From: Pseudomonas viridiflava
GTDB taxonomy: Bacteria > Pseudomonadota > Gammaproteobacteria > Pseudomonadales > Pseudomonadaceae
Assembly: GCA_900596015.1 (NCBI GenBank)
Contig: UVIF01000024.1
Coordinates: forward strand, 1 to 64,000
Direction of reading: 5' to 3'
Length of the DNA stretch: 64,000 nucleotides
The translations under genes were made by a program, and so were the position numbers. Each line of letters begins with the position of its first letter. The first letter of the stretch is position 1. This document shows positions 54,590 to 63,449 of this stretch, in pieces. The notes beneath the pieces were generated by a model. That model did no database searches. It was not told where the DNA came from and saw only the letters and a list, made by a program, of their open reading frames with translations.

Positions 54590-55654
54590 TCAGCCGTGAT
54601 ACTGCGCCGAAAACTCATGCACGGCATTGATGAACGCACCGGCATGTTCGGGATCGACTTCCGGGGTGATGCCGTGGCCCAGGTTGAAAACGTGGCCGTT
54701 GCCGTGGCCATAGCTGGCAAGGATCCGCGCCACTTCGGCGCGAATCGCTTCGGGCTTGGCGTACAGCACGGTGGGGTCCATGTTGCCCTGCAGCGCGACC
54801 TTGTGGCCAACGCGGCGACGGGCTTCGCCGATGTCGCAGGTCCAGTCCAGACCCAGCGCGTCGGCGCCGGCGTCGGCGATGCTTTCCAGCCACAGGCCGC
54901 CGTTCTTGGTGAAGAGGATCACCGGCACCTTGCGCCCTTCGTGTTCGCGGATCAGGCCGCTGACGATCTTGCGCATGTAGGCCAGGGAGAATTCCTGATA
55001 CGCCGCAGAGGACAGGTTGCCGCCCCAGGTATCGAAGATCTGCACCGCCTGGGCCCCGGCCATGATCTGGCCGTTGAGGTAGCTGGTGACCGACTGCGCA
55101 AGTTTGTCCAGCAGCAGGTGCATGGCCTGGGGCTGGTCGTAGAGCATGGCTTTGGTCTTGCGGAAGTCCTTGGACGAGCCGCCTTCGACCATGTAGGTGG
55201 CCAAGGTCCAGGGGCTGCCGGAAAAGCCGATCAGCGGCACCCGGCCGTTGAGTTCGCGGCGGATGGTACTGACCGCGTCCATGACGTAGCCCAGGTCCTG
55301 ATGCGCATCGGGGATCGGCAACGCTTCGATGTCGGCCAGGGTGCTGACGACCTTCTTGAAGCGCGGGCCTTCGCCAGTTTCGAAGTACAGGCCCTGGCCC
55401 ATGGCATCGGGAATGGTGAGGATGTCGGAGAACAGGATGGCCGCATCCAGCGGGTAGCGTTCCAGCGGCTGCATCGTGACTTCGCAGGCGAACGACGGGT
55501 TCTTGCACAGGCTCATGAAGTCACCGGCCTTGGCGCGGCTGGCGCGGTACTCGGGCAGGTAGCGTCCGGCCTGGCGCATCATCCACACGGGGGTGACGTC
55601 AACGGGCTGCTTGAGCAGGGCACGCAGGAAGCGGTCGTTCTTGAGGGGAGTCAT
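54590..55654 (-). CDS. hemE: Uroporphyrinogen decarboxylase HemE
   Basis: The start is ATG 55654 (MTPLKNDRFLRALLKQPVDV, 354 aa). HemE removes the four acetate carboxyls of uroporphyrinogen III to give coproporphyrinogen III in haem synthesis. Typical motifs: VWMMRQAGRYLPEYR, AAILFSDILTIPDAMG with the catalytic Asp, GFSGSPWTLATYMVEGG, QIFDTWGG and FNLGHGITPEVDPEH. A 28-codon upstream extension in frame has no good ribosome site and is not used. Confidence 0.96.
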   Translation of the reverse strand: MTPLKNDRFLRALLKQPVDVTPVWMMRQAGRYLPEYRASRAKAGDFMSLCKNPSFACEVTMQPLERYPLDAAILFSDILTIPDAMGQGLYFETGEGPRFKKVVSTLADIEALPIPDAHQDLGYVMDAVSTIRRELNGRVPLIGFSGSPWTLATYMVEGGSSKDFRKTKAMLYDQPQAMHLLLDKLAQSVTSYLNGQIMAGAQAVQIFDTWGGNLSSAAYQEFSLAYMRKIVSGLIREHEGRKVPVILFTKNGGLWLESIADAGADALGLDWTCDIGEARRRVGHKVALQGNMDPTVLYAKPEAIRAEVARILASYGHGNGHVFNLGHGITPEVDPEHAGAFINAVHEFSAQYHG

Positions 55655-55766
55655 GTCAACATCCGGCAGAAAAGTATGAGGATTTTCGCAGAGCACAGAA
55701 CAACAAGCCACCGGCGAGAGCTGGGCGGTGGTCTGCACAGCAGCACCACCCGGCCGCCTGGCCGAA

Positions 55767-56060
55767 TCAGTCCTGAGTATCGCTGCAGCGACTTACCAGG
55801 GCGTCGATCCTGCTCTTGCACTGGTCCATGGCATGGGCGTGCCCCTGGCTCAGCTCGACCTGACGCTGGCACAGATTCAACGCGGCCAGCACCAGCAGAC
55901 GGTCGCCAATCAGTGTCGGATGACTGCGTTTGGTCTGCGCCAGCGTGCGTTCCAGCATGCCGAACGCCTGACGCAACGCCTGCTGTTCGCCGGGCGGTGC
56001 TTTCACTGAATATTCGTTGCCCAGGATCGAGAAGACCTCGACCCCGTCGTCAAGGTTCAT
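55767..56060 (-). CDS. ZapA-like cell division protein
   Basis: This 97-aa protein fits ZapA, which bundles FtsZ filaments: VEVFSILGNEYSVKAPPGE at the start, LIGDRLLVLAALNLCQRQVEL in the middle and a helical tail. It starts at ATG 56060, overlapping the stop of the preceding small gene by four bases. In the Pseudomonas chromosomes I know, the canonical zapA lies next to 6S RNA and fthC. Neither is here: only 112 bp separate it from hemE. It is probably a second, diverged copy, though I cannot check for the other one. Confidence 0.8.
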   Translation of the reverse strand: MNLDDGVEVFSILGNEYSVKAPPGEQQALRQAFGMLERTLAQTKRSHPTLIGDRLLVLAALNLCQRQVELSQGHAHAMDQCKSRIDALVSRCSDTQD

Positions 56061-56281
56061 ACCGCCGCCGTGGTAGCACGCTCGACCAGTGCTTGAATGC
56101 GTGCGGTGGTCGCGCCCTGCTTCTCTTCCTGTTCCAGCAGGCTGAGCTGCAGCGTGTCGTTGTCATCCTTGGCCTGGGCCAGCTCGCCGGCCAGCTGGGC
56201 ATTGCGTTCGGCCAGTTCCCGGTTGTGCGTTACCAGGTCGTTTACCAGGCTTTCCAATTGATTCAGGGATGCTTCCAACAT
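56057..56281 (-). CDS. Small coiled-coil protein (TIGR02449/ZapB-like)
   Basis: This 74-aa protein is one long coiled coil: MLEASLNQLESLVNDLVTHN, then alternating Leu heptads with Asn and Gln, and a basic/alanine-rich tail. It looks like the small protein normally encoded just upstream of zapA in Pseudomonas (TIGR02449). It is coupled to the ZapA-like gene by an ATGA overlap. A role in division is inferred from the pairing. Confidence 0.75.
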   Translation of the reverse strand: MLEASLNQLESLVNDLVTHNRELAERNAQLAGELAQAKDDNDTLQLSLLEQEEKQGATTARIQALVERATTAAV

Positions 56282-56538
56282 TTGCTATTTCCAACACTTT
56301 GTCAGGGGCGCGAACGATAAAGAAAAAAACTCGGACGGGCCAGCTTTGATAGGACCCCGATGGACCCGCAGATCCTGATTCGGTTCGCCCCGTTCATCGG
56401 TCTTCATCGCTTGACTGCTCGCGATGGCGTGGCTCACCTGCGGCAATTCGTCCCCTTCAGACTTTTCACATCCGACCGATAAGCCGTGCAGCCCTTTCTT
56501 GTGTCGCACGGACGCGCCCTACCTTTCGGTAACCTCCC

Positions 56539-58164
56539 ATGTCTTTACGCAACATGAACATCGCCCCGCGCGCCCTGCTCGGTTTCTCCCTCATCGGCCT
56601 GCTGATGATCGTGCTCGGGGTATTTTCCCTGATCCAGATGAGCCATATCCGCGCCGCCGGCCAGAACATCGAGAACAACACCGTACCCAGCATCACCAGC
56701 CTGGACGAGCTGACTCAGCTGACGCTGCGCCTGCGTGTGCTGTCGTACCGGTTGTTGCTCAATCGCGAAGCCGACATCCAGCAGAAAACCGTGCAGTTGT
56801 TCGATCAGCGCAACGAGCAGATCAACCAGGCCCAGGCCCGTTACGAGAAAATGATTTCCAATGGCGAAGAGCAGGCCGCCTACGATGACTACAAGCGTTT
56901 GCTGGGCCAGTATCGGCAGCTCGAGTCACGCATGAAGAGCTTCTCGGCCAACGGCCAGGTAGAAGAGCTGCGGACCATGCTCAACAGCGACATGCTGAGC
57001 AACTCCGAGCAGGTCAATGCCGTGCTCGAGAAACTGGTCAAGATCAACAATGTGCAAACCCGCGAGATCAACCAGCAGGCAGACGACGAATACCGCTCGG
57101 CGTTCACCTGGGTGGTGGGCATGCTGATCGTGGCTACCCTGCTGACGTTCCTGTTCGCCTGGCTGTTGACCCGCAGCATCGTCCAGCCGATCGACCAGGC
57201 ACTGGTGGCGGCCGAGGCGATTGCCGAGGGCAATCTGACCCAGCCGATCCACGCAGAAGGACGCGATGAGGCCGCACGACTGTTATTCGCCATGCAGAAG
57301 ATGCAGGGCAAGTTGCGCGACACACTGCAGCGTATTTCCGGTTCGGCGACCCAATTGGCATCGGCTGCCGAGGAACTCAACAGCGTGACCGACGAAGGCG
57401 CCCGTGGCCTGACTCAACAGAACAACGAGATCGAACAGGCCGCCACTGCAGTCAACGAGATGACCAGTGCGGTCGAAGAAGTGGCACGCAACGCCGTGAG
57501 CACCTCCGAGGCGTCCAAGGACGCGACCACGTCGGCCAGCGATGGCCGTGACCTGGTCATGGAAACCGTGAGCGCCATCGAACGCATGAGCGGCGACGTG
57601 CAGAGCACCGCCGAGCTGATTGGCAACCTGGCAACCGAGTCGCGCGACATCGGCAAGGTGCTGGACGTGATCCGTGGCCTGGCCGACCAGACCAACCTGC
57701 TGGCGCTCAACGCGGCCATCGAGGCGGCACGTGCCGGCGAGGCAGGCCGCGGGTTTGCCGTGGTGGCCGACGAGGTCCGCGCACTGGCGCATCGCACCCA
57801 GCAATCGACCAGCGAGATCGAGCGCATGATCGGCAGCATCCAGGGTGGCACCGAGCAAGCCGTGGACTCGATGCGCAACAGCACCGAGCGCGCCGAGTCG
57901 ACCCTCAACATCGCCAAGGGCGCCGGTATGGCGCTGGAGACGATCAATGGCGCCATCGTGCAGATCAACGAACGCAACCTGGTGATTGCCAGCGCTGCCG
58001 AAGAGCAGGCTCAGGTGGCGCGCGAAGTGGACCGCAACCTGGTGAACATTCGCGACCTGTCGGTGCAGACCGCTGCAGGTTCGGCGCAGACCACGGCAGC
58101 CAGCGGCGAACTGGCGCGCCTTGCAGTGGATTTGAATGGGCTGGTGGCGCGCTTCAAGGTGTAA
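56539..58164 (+). CDS. Methyl-accepting chemotaxis protein with four-helix-bundle sensor
   Basis: This 541-aa protein has TM1 at about 11-33 (LLGFSLIGLLMIVLGVFSLI) and a periplasmic domain at about 34-187 of the four-helix-bundle type. TM2 is at about 190-212 (WVVGMLIVATLLTFLFAWLL), followed by a HAMP domain and a C-terminal signalling domain. The conserved hairpin tip reads LADQTNLLALNAAIEAARAG. No CheR-tethering pentapeptide is seen at the C-terminus. The ligand cannot be told from the sequence; placement next to gbcAB, as in P. putida, does not prove a betaine ligand. The start lacks a strong ribosome site. Confidence 0.93.
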   Translation: MSLRNMNIAPRALLGFSLIGLLMIVLGVFSLIQMSHIRAAGQNIENNTVPSITSLDELTQLTLRLRVLSYRLLLNREADIQQKTVQLFDQRNEQINQAQARYEKMISNGEEQAAYDDYKRLLGQYRQLESRMKSFSANGQVEELRTMLNSDMLSNSEQVNAVLEKLVKINNVQTREINQQADDEYRSAFTWVVGMLIVATLLTFLFAWLLTRSIVQPIDQALVAAEAIAEGNLTQPIHAEGRDEAARLLFAMQKMQGKLRDTLQRISGSATQLASAAEELNSVTDEGARGLTQQNNEIEQAATAVNEMTSAVEEVARNAVSTSEASKDATTSASDGRDLVMETVSAIERMSGDVQSTAELIGNLATESRDIGKVLDVIRGLADQTNLLALNAAIEAARAGEAGRGFAVVADEVRALAHRTQQSTSEIERMIGSIQGGTEQAVDSMRNSTERAESTLNIAKGAGMALETINGAIVQINERNLVIASAAEEQAQVAREVDRNLVNIRDLSVQTAAGSAQTTAASGELARLAVDLNGLVARFKV

Positions 58165-58202
58165 GCACCAAGCGCCTGGACGCGTTCATTCATAGACACC
58201 GC

Positions 58203-58412
58203 GTGCACCGCCGACGCGGCTCGCGCCGCTGCTACAGAAACACCGCGATCCCCTGTAGCAGCGGCGCAAGCCGCGTCCGGCCGCGACGCAGGCGTTCAGA
58301 AACACCGCGACCCCCTGTAGCAGCGGCGCAAGCCGCGTCCGGCCTCGACGCAGGCGGCGCGGTGGAACAGGCGGATCGCGGTGCGCCCTTCGCGGCCACG
58401 GACCGCTCCCAC
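58203..58412. repeat. REP cluster with a 62-bp tandem duplication
   Basis: This gap holds three REPs of the GACGCGGC...GCCGCTGC class and one TTCGCGGCCACGGACCGCTC element at its right end. A 62-bp unit starting CAGAAACACCGCGA is present twice in tandem (58235-58296 and 58297-58358), with two or three differences, each copy carrying one REP. It lies between the chemoreceptor and gbcB genes. Confidence 0.9.
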
Positions 58413-58431
58413 AGGGGCCGTGTGGAAGGGG

Positions 58432-59532
58432 TCAGAATTCGATCCGCACATCTCCCTTCGGCACACTGCAGCAGGACAGGATGTAGCCCTCGGCTTCGTC
58501 ATCCTCGGTGATGCCGCCGTTGTGCTCCATCTCCACTTCCCCGCCCAGCTTCAACACTTTGCAAGTGCCGCAGATGCCCATGCCGCAGGCCTTGGGAATC
58601 ATCATCCCAAGCTTGGAAGCCGCCGCGTGCACGGTTTCGCCCGGTGCCACGCGGATGCTCTTGCCACTCGCGGTGAACTCCACCAGATGCAGTTCCGAGA
58701 CGTCCACCTCCGGCGCATCGGCGGCCTGCTCGGCCTGCTCCACGGCGTCGGCGCGCGCCTCGGGGGGCGTGGCGCCGAACGATTCCTCGTGGTAACGGGT
58801 CATGTCGAAGCCGGCGGCTTCCAGCAGACGCTTGACCGCGGTCATGTACGGGGTCGGCCCGCAGCAATACACCTCGCGCTCCATGAAGTCGGGCGCGATC
58901 AATTCCAGCAGCTTGTGGTTCAGGTAGCCGCGGTAGCCTGACCAAGGTTCACCCAGCCCATGCTTTTCGCAGATGATGTGCAGGCTGAAGTTGTCGACCC
59001 GCGATGCCATGTGCTCCAGCTCGCGGTGGTAGATGATGTCCTTGGGCGAACGCGCACTGTGCACGAAGACCATATCGACGTTGGCGTTGGTGTCGTAGAA
59101 CCAGCGCGCCATCGACATCACCGGGGTAATGCCCACCCCGCCGCTGAGGTAGAGAATCTTCGGTGCCGGAAAGTCGATGGCATTGAACAGCCCGACCGGC
59201 CCGTGCACCGCCAGCTCCTGGCCTTCGTGGAGGGTGTCGTGCAACCAGTTCGAAACGCGCCCGCCCGGCACCCGCTTGATGGTGATGGAAAAGCTGTACG
59301 GCACCGACGGCGCGCTGGAGATGGTGTACGAGCGCATCACCGGCTGACCTTCGATTTCCAGCTCCAAAGTCACGAACTGGCCCGGCTTGAAGAAGAACAG
59401 AATCGGCTGGTCGGCCATGAAGCAGAAGGTGCGCACGTCCCAGGTTTCCTGGATCACCTTGACGCAACGAACGATGTGGCGCCCGTTGGCCCAGGTCTGG
59501 GTATTGACGGGCATCAGGAAGGGGTTGGACAT
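58432..59532 (-). CDS. gbcB: Glycine betaine demethylase reductase subunit GbcB
   Basis: The start is ATG 59532 (MSNPFLMPVNTQTWANGRHI, 366 aa), with TTGGAGACCAGC upstream. GbcB passes electrons from NAD(P)H to GbcA. It has an FAD domain (VMRSYTISSAPS), an NAD domain (LYLSGGVGITPVMSM, VYCCGPTPYM), and a C-terminal plant-type 2Fe-2S domain (CGMGICGTCKVLKLGG with the last cysteine pair in SCCSVPKGDV). The pair is needed to demethylate glycine betaine to dimethylglycine. It is divergent from gbcA. In P. aeruginosa GbdR activates these genes. Confidence 0.93.
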   Translation of the reverse strand: MSNPFLMPVNTQTWANGRHIVRCVKVIQETWDVRTFCFMADQPILFFFKPGQFVTLELEIEGQPVMRSYTISSAPSVPYSFSITIKRVPGGRVSNWLHDTLHEGQELAVHGPVGLFNAIDFPAPKILYLSGGVGITPVMSMARWFYDTNANVDMVFVHSARSPKDIIYHRELEHMASRVDNFSLHIICEKHGLGEPWSGYRGYLNHKLLELIAPDFMEREVYCCGPTPYMTAVKRLLEAAGFDMTRYHEESFGATPPEARADAVEQAEQAADAPEVDVSELHLVEFTASGKSIRVAPGETVHAAASKLGMMIPKACGMGICGTCKVLKLGGEVEMEHNGGITEDDEAEGYILSCCSVPKGDVRIEF

Positions 59533-59818
59533 GCTGGTCTCCAAGGTCGATTGCCGACTGTGCGTGCAGCGATTCTGCGTGTGCACCGCCGCCGCCACAT
59601 TCCCATCCGCGACATCCACATGCTCATGGCGACCAGCCCCATGCCGCCTAGCCTGCAGCGTCGGGAATGGATTTGGCCATGTCGCCCATGGATAAGGTTC
59701 GTGGCGCGGCGAGTCGCACACTCCACCGCATCTGAACGTCGTTTCAGCCGCCTTGCGTCGACAACCGTAACAGCCACTTTTTTCGCGGCCACACTGCCTG
59801 GCCATGAGGATGAACACG
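59533..59818. promoter_or_regulatory. gbcA-gbcB divergent promoter region
   Basis: This 286-bp gap contains no gene. It must hold both promoters and, by analogy to P. aeruginosa, GbdR sites. I could not locate a site or promoter with confidence. Confidence 0.5.
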
Positions 59819-61114
59819 ATGGATGCCACCACTACCCTGAGCCTGGGCGATCCACTGGAACCCGCACGCAAGGCCACTGCCCAGATGCTGCAGGAGCGCG
59901 AACGTACCTTCTCCCTGCCGCAGCCGTTCTACAACGATGAGCGCCTGTTCCAGATCGACATGCAGGAGATCTTCAACAAGGAGTGGCTGATCGCCGGCAT
60001 GACGTGCGAGATCCCGGCCAAGGGCAACTATCTCACCCTGCAGATCGGCAGCAATCCGATCCTCGTGGTGCGCGGCGCCGAAGGGGTGGTGCATGCCTTT
60101 CACAACGTCTGCCGCCATCGCGGGTCGCGACTGTGCACCAAGGAAAAAGGCAAGGTGGCCAAACTGGTCTGCCATTACCACCAATGGACCTACGAGCTGG
60201 ACGGCCGCCTGCTGTTCGCCGGCACCGAGATGGGCGCCGACTTCGACATGAAGCAGTACGGCCTCAAGCCCGTGCACGTGAAAACGTCAGGCGGCTACAT
60301 CTTCATCAGCCTGGCCGAGAATCCGCCTGCGATCGACAACTTCCTCAGTACGCTGAACCATTACATGGAACCGTACGACATGGAAAACACCAAGGTCGCG
60401 GTGCAGACCGATCTGCTGGAAAAGGCCAACTGGAAACTGGTGCTGGAGAACAACCGCGAGTGCTACCACTGCGGCGGCGCCCACCCCGAGTTGCTCAAGA
60501 CCCTGCTGGAATGGGATGACGTCACCGATCCACGCGCCGACCAGGCCTTCAAGGATCACGTGGCCGCCTCGGCTGCCGCCTGGGATGCCGAGAAGATCCC
60601 CTACGCCCACGCCAGCCACGGCCTGCGCAACCGCATCGTGCGCATGCCGCTGCTCAAAGGCACGCTGTCGATGACGATGGACGGCCAGGTCGGCTGCAAG
60701 AAACTCATGGGGCGCATCAAGAACCCCGACCTGGGCTCGATGCGCATCCTGCACCTGCCGCATTCCTGGAACCACTGCATGGGTGACCACATCATCGTCT
60801 TCACGGTGTGGCCGATCAGTGCCCAGGAAACGGTGGTCACCACCAAGTGGCTGGTGCACAAGGACGCTGTGGAAGGCGTGGACTACGACGTCGCACGGAT
60901 GCGCCAGGTGTGGGACGCGACCAACGATCAGGACCGTCGCCTGGCCGAGGAAAACCAGCGCGGCATCAACTCCACCGCCTACCAGCCGGGGCCGTACTCC
61001 AAGACCTACGAGTTCGGTGTGGTGAACTTCATCGACTGGTACAGCGAGCGCCTGCTGAGCAACCTGGGGGCAGAGCCTGCGGCGTACCTCAAGGGTGTGG
61101 CGGTGCACGAGTAA
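59819..61114 (+). CDS. gbcA: Glycine betaine demethylase oxygenase subunit GbcA
   Basis: The start is taken at ATG 59819 (MDATTTLSLGDPLEPARKAT, 431 aa) because GAGGATGAACACG precedes it; ATGs at 59804 and 59810 are also in frame. GbcA is a Rieske non-haem iron oxygenase that demethylates glycine betaine, releasing formaldehyde. The Rieske cluster is bound by CRHRGSRLC and CHYHQW; mononuclear iron ligands lie in ENNRECYHCGGAHPELL. It works with GbcB. Confidence 0.93.
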   Translation: MDATTTLSLGDPLEPARKATAQMLQERERTFSLPQPFYNDERLFQIDMQEIFNKEWLIAGMTCEIPAKGNYLTLQIGSNPILVVRGAEGVVHAFHNVCRHRGSRLCTKEKGKVAKLVCHYHQWTYELDGRLLFAGTEMGADFDMKQYGLKPVHVKTSGGYIFISLAENPPAIDNFLSTLNHYMEPYDMENTKVAVQTDLLEKANWKLVLENNRECYHCGGAHPELLKTLLEWDDVTDPRADQAFKDHVAASAAAWDAEKIPYAHASHGLRNRIVRMPLLKGTLSMTMDGQVGCKKLMGRIKNPDLGSMRILHLPHSWNHCMGDHIIVFTVWPISAQETVVTTKWLVHKDAVEGVDYDVARMRQVWDATNDQDRRLAEENQRGINSTAYQPGPYSKTYEFGVVNFIDWYSERLLSNLGAEPAAYLKGVAVHE

Positions 61115-61171
61115 CAGGTGTGGTCATTGGGGCGAAGGATGGATGCCGTATTCCTGACCCTGCGCGGCGCG

Positions 61172-61204
61172 CCTTTGGCGGCCGCGGACCGCTCCTGTAG
61201 TGGG
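61172..61204. repeat. REP-like element after gbcA
   Basis: The core TTGGCGGCCGCGGACCGCTCCTGTAG resembles the TTCGCGGCC...ACCGCTCC class with several changes, so it is a worn copy. It lies in the 196-bp gap between gbcA and the acyltransferase gene. Confidence 0.7.
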
Positions 61205-61310
61205 GTGAGCACTGGTCGCCCGGCTTGGGATACATTCTGAAAAGATGCAATCTGGCGTTTGCCTGCACTGACATTCTATGGTCGCTGCCCAACAATAAAA
61301 GGGCGGCACC

Positions 61311-63311
61311 ATGTCATCCACTCCTGGCTTGCCATACGTTGCGGGCATCGATGGTCTGCGCGCGATCGCGGTACTTGCGGTCATCGTTTTCCATGTTGAG
61401 TTCCTGCGCTTTCTACCGGGAGGCTTCACCGGCGTAGACATGTTCTTCGTCATTTCCGGTTACGTGATCAGCCGTTCCCTGGCCGAAAAAGGGCAACAAC
61501 CGCTGCGCACCTTCCTGCTGCAGTTCTACCAGCGACGCCTGCTGCGCATTCTTCCGGCGTTGTTGCTTATGCTCACCGCCAGCGTACTGATCTCGGCGCT
61601 GATCATTCCTCCGGTATGGCTCAGCAGCCAGAACGAGGACACCGGGCTGGCCGCCTTCTTCGGTCTGAGCAACCTGGTCCTGGCCTGGCAAACCGACAGC
61701 TACTTCTCGCCCAAAGCTGAGTTCAACCCCTACCTGCACACCTGGTCGCTGGGCGTGGAAGAACAGTTCTACCTGATATTCCCCGTGGTCTTCGCACTGT
61801 GGCTGCGCTATCGCGAACACAGCTGGATCGCACGCGGCTTGCTGCCTGCCCTGACCGTTGCCTCGCTGCTCTGGTGCGCAGTACAGACCCAGGCCGCACC
61901 GCTGTCGGCGTTCTACCTGCTGCCCAGTCGCTTCTGGGAACTGGCCTGCGGTGCACTGCTGTTCCAAGCCATAGGCCAAGGCCGCGGAACACGCCTGCGC
62001 CCCTGGCACCTGCAGGCAATGCTGGTGGCCGGGCTGACGCTGCTGGCAACAGGCTTCATCCTGGCCCCGGCCGGACACTTTCCGTATCCATGGGCGCTGC
62101 TGACAGTGCTGGGCACGCTGCTGCTGATCGCCGCCGTGGTGCAGGGTGGCAACCAACGCTCGGGCCCGTTGCTGGCGCTGCTGCGCTGGCCCGCCCTGGC
62201 GTATGTCGGACGTCTTTCCTACTCGTTGTACCTGTGGCACTGGCCAGTGGCGGTTTTCCTGCGCTGGACGGTGGGCCTGGAAACGCTATCGGTCCAACTG
62301 GCCTACCCTTTGCTGGTGCTGGGCCTGGCAGCTGCGTCCTATCACGCGGTCGAAGAACCCGTACGCCGTGGGCGCACGCTGTGGCATTGCCGTGCGGGCT
62401 GGTCGGTCATCGGTGGGCTGAGTGCTATCGGACTGAGTGCAGCGCTTGCGGCATGGACAATCCACTCTACCGAGCGTTTCTCGCTGAGTACGGTCGCCGA
62501 CACCTACACCTGGCACGCTTACAGACACTACCCTCGCGAGCCGATCGAAAAGGTCGACCTGCCAGCCCTGCAAGGGCGCCAGCTGTTCGTGCTCGGCGAC
62601 TCGCACACCGCCGCCTACCGCACGATGCTCAAGATCGTCTCGCTGCGACTGGGCATCGAAGTGGTGGAGTACGAGCGTGGCGGCTGTGCGGTGGTCAGCC
62701 TGCTGGCGGCCGATCCGCCCGCCTGCAGCGCTTGGCAAAGCAGCGCCCTGGCCGATATTCAGGCGCGTGCCAAACCGGGCGACGTGGTGTTCCTGGCGTC
62801 CTTGCGCATGCCGGAACTGGCAGGGCGCGACTGGCAGCAGGGCGAGGACGCAATCTTCGAGCAAGCACTCGGCGAGCGTACCGCGCGACAGGCGCAGGCG
62901 GCCCGCCAAGCCGCCGACGTCGTGCTCGAACCTTTGCAGGCGGCCGGTTTGACTGTACTGATCGACGCACCATTGCCGGTCTTCAAGGCCCCGGCGAACC
63001 GCTGCTCGGACCCCTTCAACCGCACCAACCCGATCTGCGCACCTGGGCTGAGCGTGGCGCGCGACCGCATATTGCAGCTACGTGCGCCGCAGATGCATCT
63101 GCTGACGATACTGGCCCGCGAATACCCGGCGCTCCACGTCTGGGATCCGTTGCCGACCCTCTGCCCGGGCACCAGGTGCTCGGCCTATGACTCGAACGAA
63201 AAACCCCTGTTTGCCGACGCCGACCACCTGAGCGGCCACGGCAATCGTGTGCTCGAGCCCTCTTTCACAGCGCTCCTGATGCACCTCTACACGCCAAAGC
63301 AACCGCGATGA
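61311..63311 (+). CDS. OafA/YrhL-type acyltransferase with C-terminal SGNH domain
   Basis: This 666-aa protein has an N-terminal acyltransferase-3 domain with about 10-11 helices to about residue 390: YVAGIDGLRAIAVLAVIVFH, VDMFFVISGYVIS, NPYLHTWSLGVEEQFYLIFP and YSLYLWHWPVAVF. The periplasmic C-terminal part, from about 420, is an SGNH hydrolase-like domain with the block-I motif LFVLGDSHTAAYR and the catalytic pair ADADHLSGHGN. The family O-acetylates surface polysaccharides such as LPS O-antigen. No O-antigen cluster is beside it. Its substrate is unknown. Confidence 0.92.
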   Translation: MSSTPGLPYVAGIDGLRAIAVLAVIVFHVEFLRFLPGGFTGVDMFFVISGYVISRSLAEKGQQPLRTFLLQFYQRRLLRILPALLLMLTASVLISALIIPPVWLSSQNEDTGLAAFFGLSNLVLAWQTDSYFSPKAEFNPYLHTWSLGVEEQFYLIFPVVFALWLRYREHSWIARGLLPALTVASLLWCAVQTQAAPLSAFYLLPSRFWELACGALLFQAIGQGRGTRLRPWHLQAMLVAGLTLLATGFILAPAGHFPYPWALLTVLGTLLLIAAVVQGGNQRSGPLLALLRWPALAYVGRLSYSLYLWHWPVAVFLRWTVGLETLSVQLAYPLLVLGLAAASYHAVEEPVRRGRTLWHCRAGWSVIGGLSAIGLSAALAAWTIHSTERFSLSTVADTYTWHAYRHYPREPIEKVDLPALQGRQLFVLGDSHTAAYRTMLKIVSLRLGIEVVEYERGGCAVVSLLAADPPACSAWQSSALADIQARAKPGDVVFLASLRMPELAGRDWQQGEDAIFEQALGERTARQAQAARQAADVVLEPLQAAGLTVLIDAPLPVFKAPANRCSDPFNRTNPICAPGLSVARDRILQLRAPQMHLLTILAREYPALHVWDPLPTLCPGTRCSAYDSNEKPLFADADHLSGHGNRVLEPSFTALLMHLYTPKQPR

Positions 63312-63449
63312 TGGGCCCGGTACACCCAGGCCGGACGGGACCGCACCGCCGCTACGATTGTGCGCATCGTTGATACCGTGGGCGTTCATGGCTGGCTGCC
63401 GGGCGATCGGAGATAAAGAGGGAAATCTATCCGATCAAGGCAGGACAGC

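Noticed and set aside
58203..58412. Evenly spaced repeats suggesting a CRISPR array
   Set aside because: The repeats are REP palindromes plus one 62-bp tandem duplication; there are too few units, no unique spacers of equal length and no cas genes.
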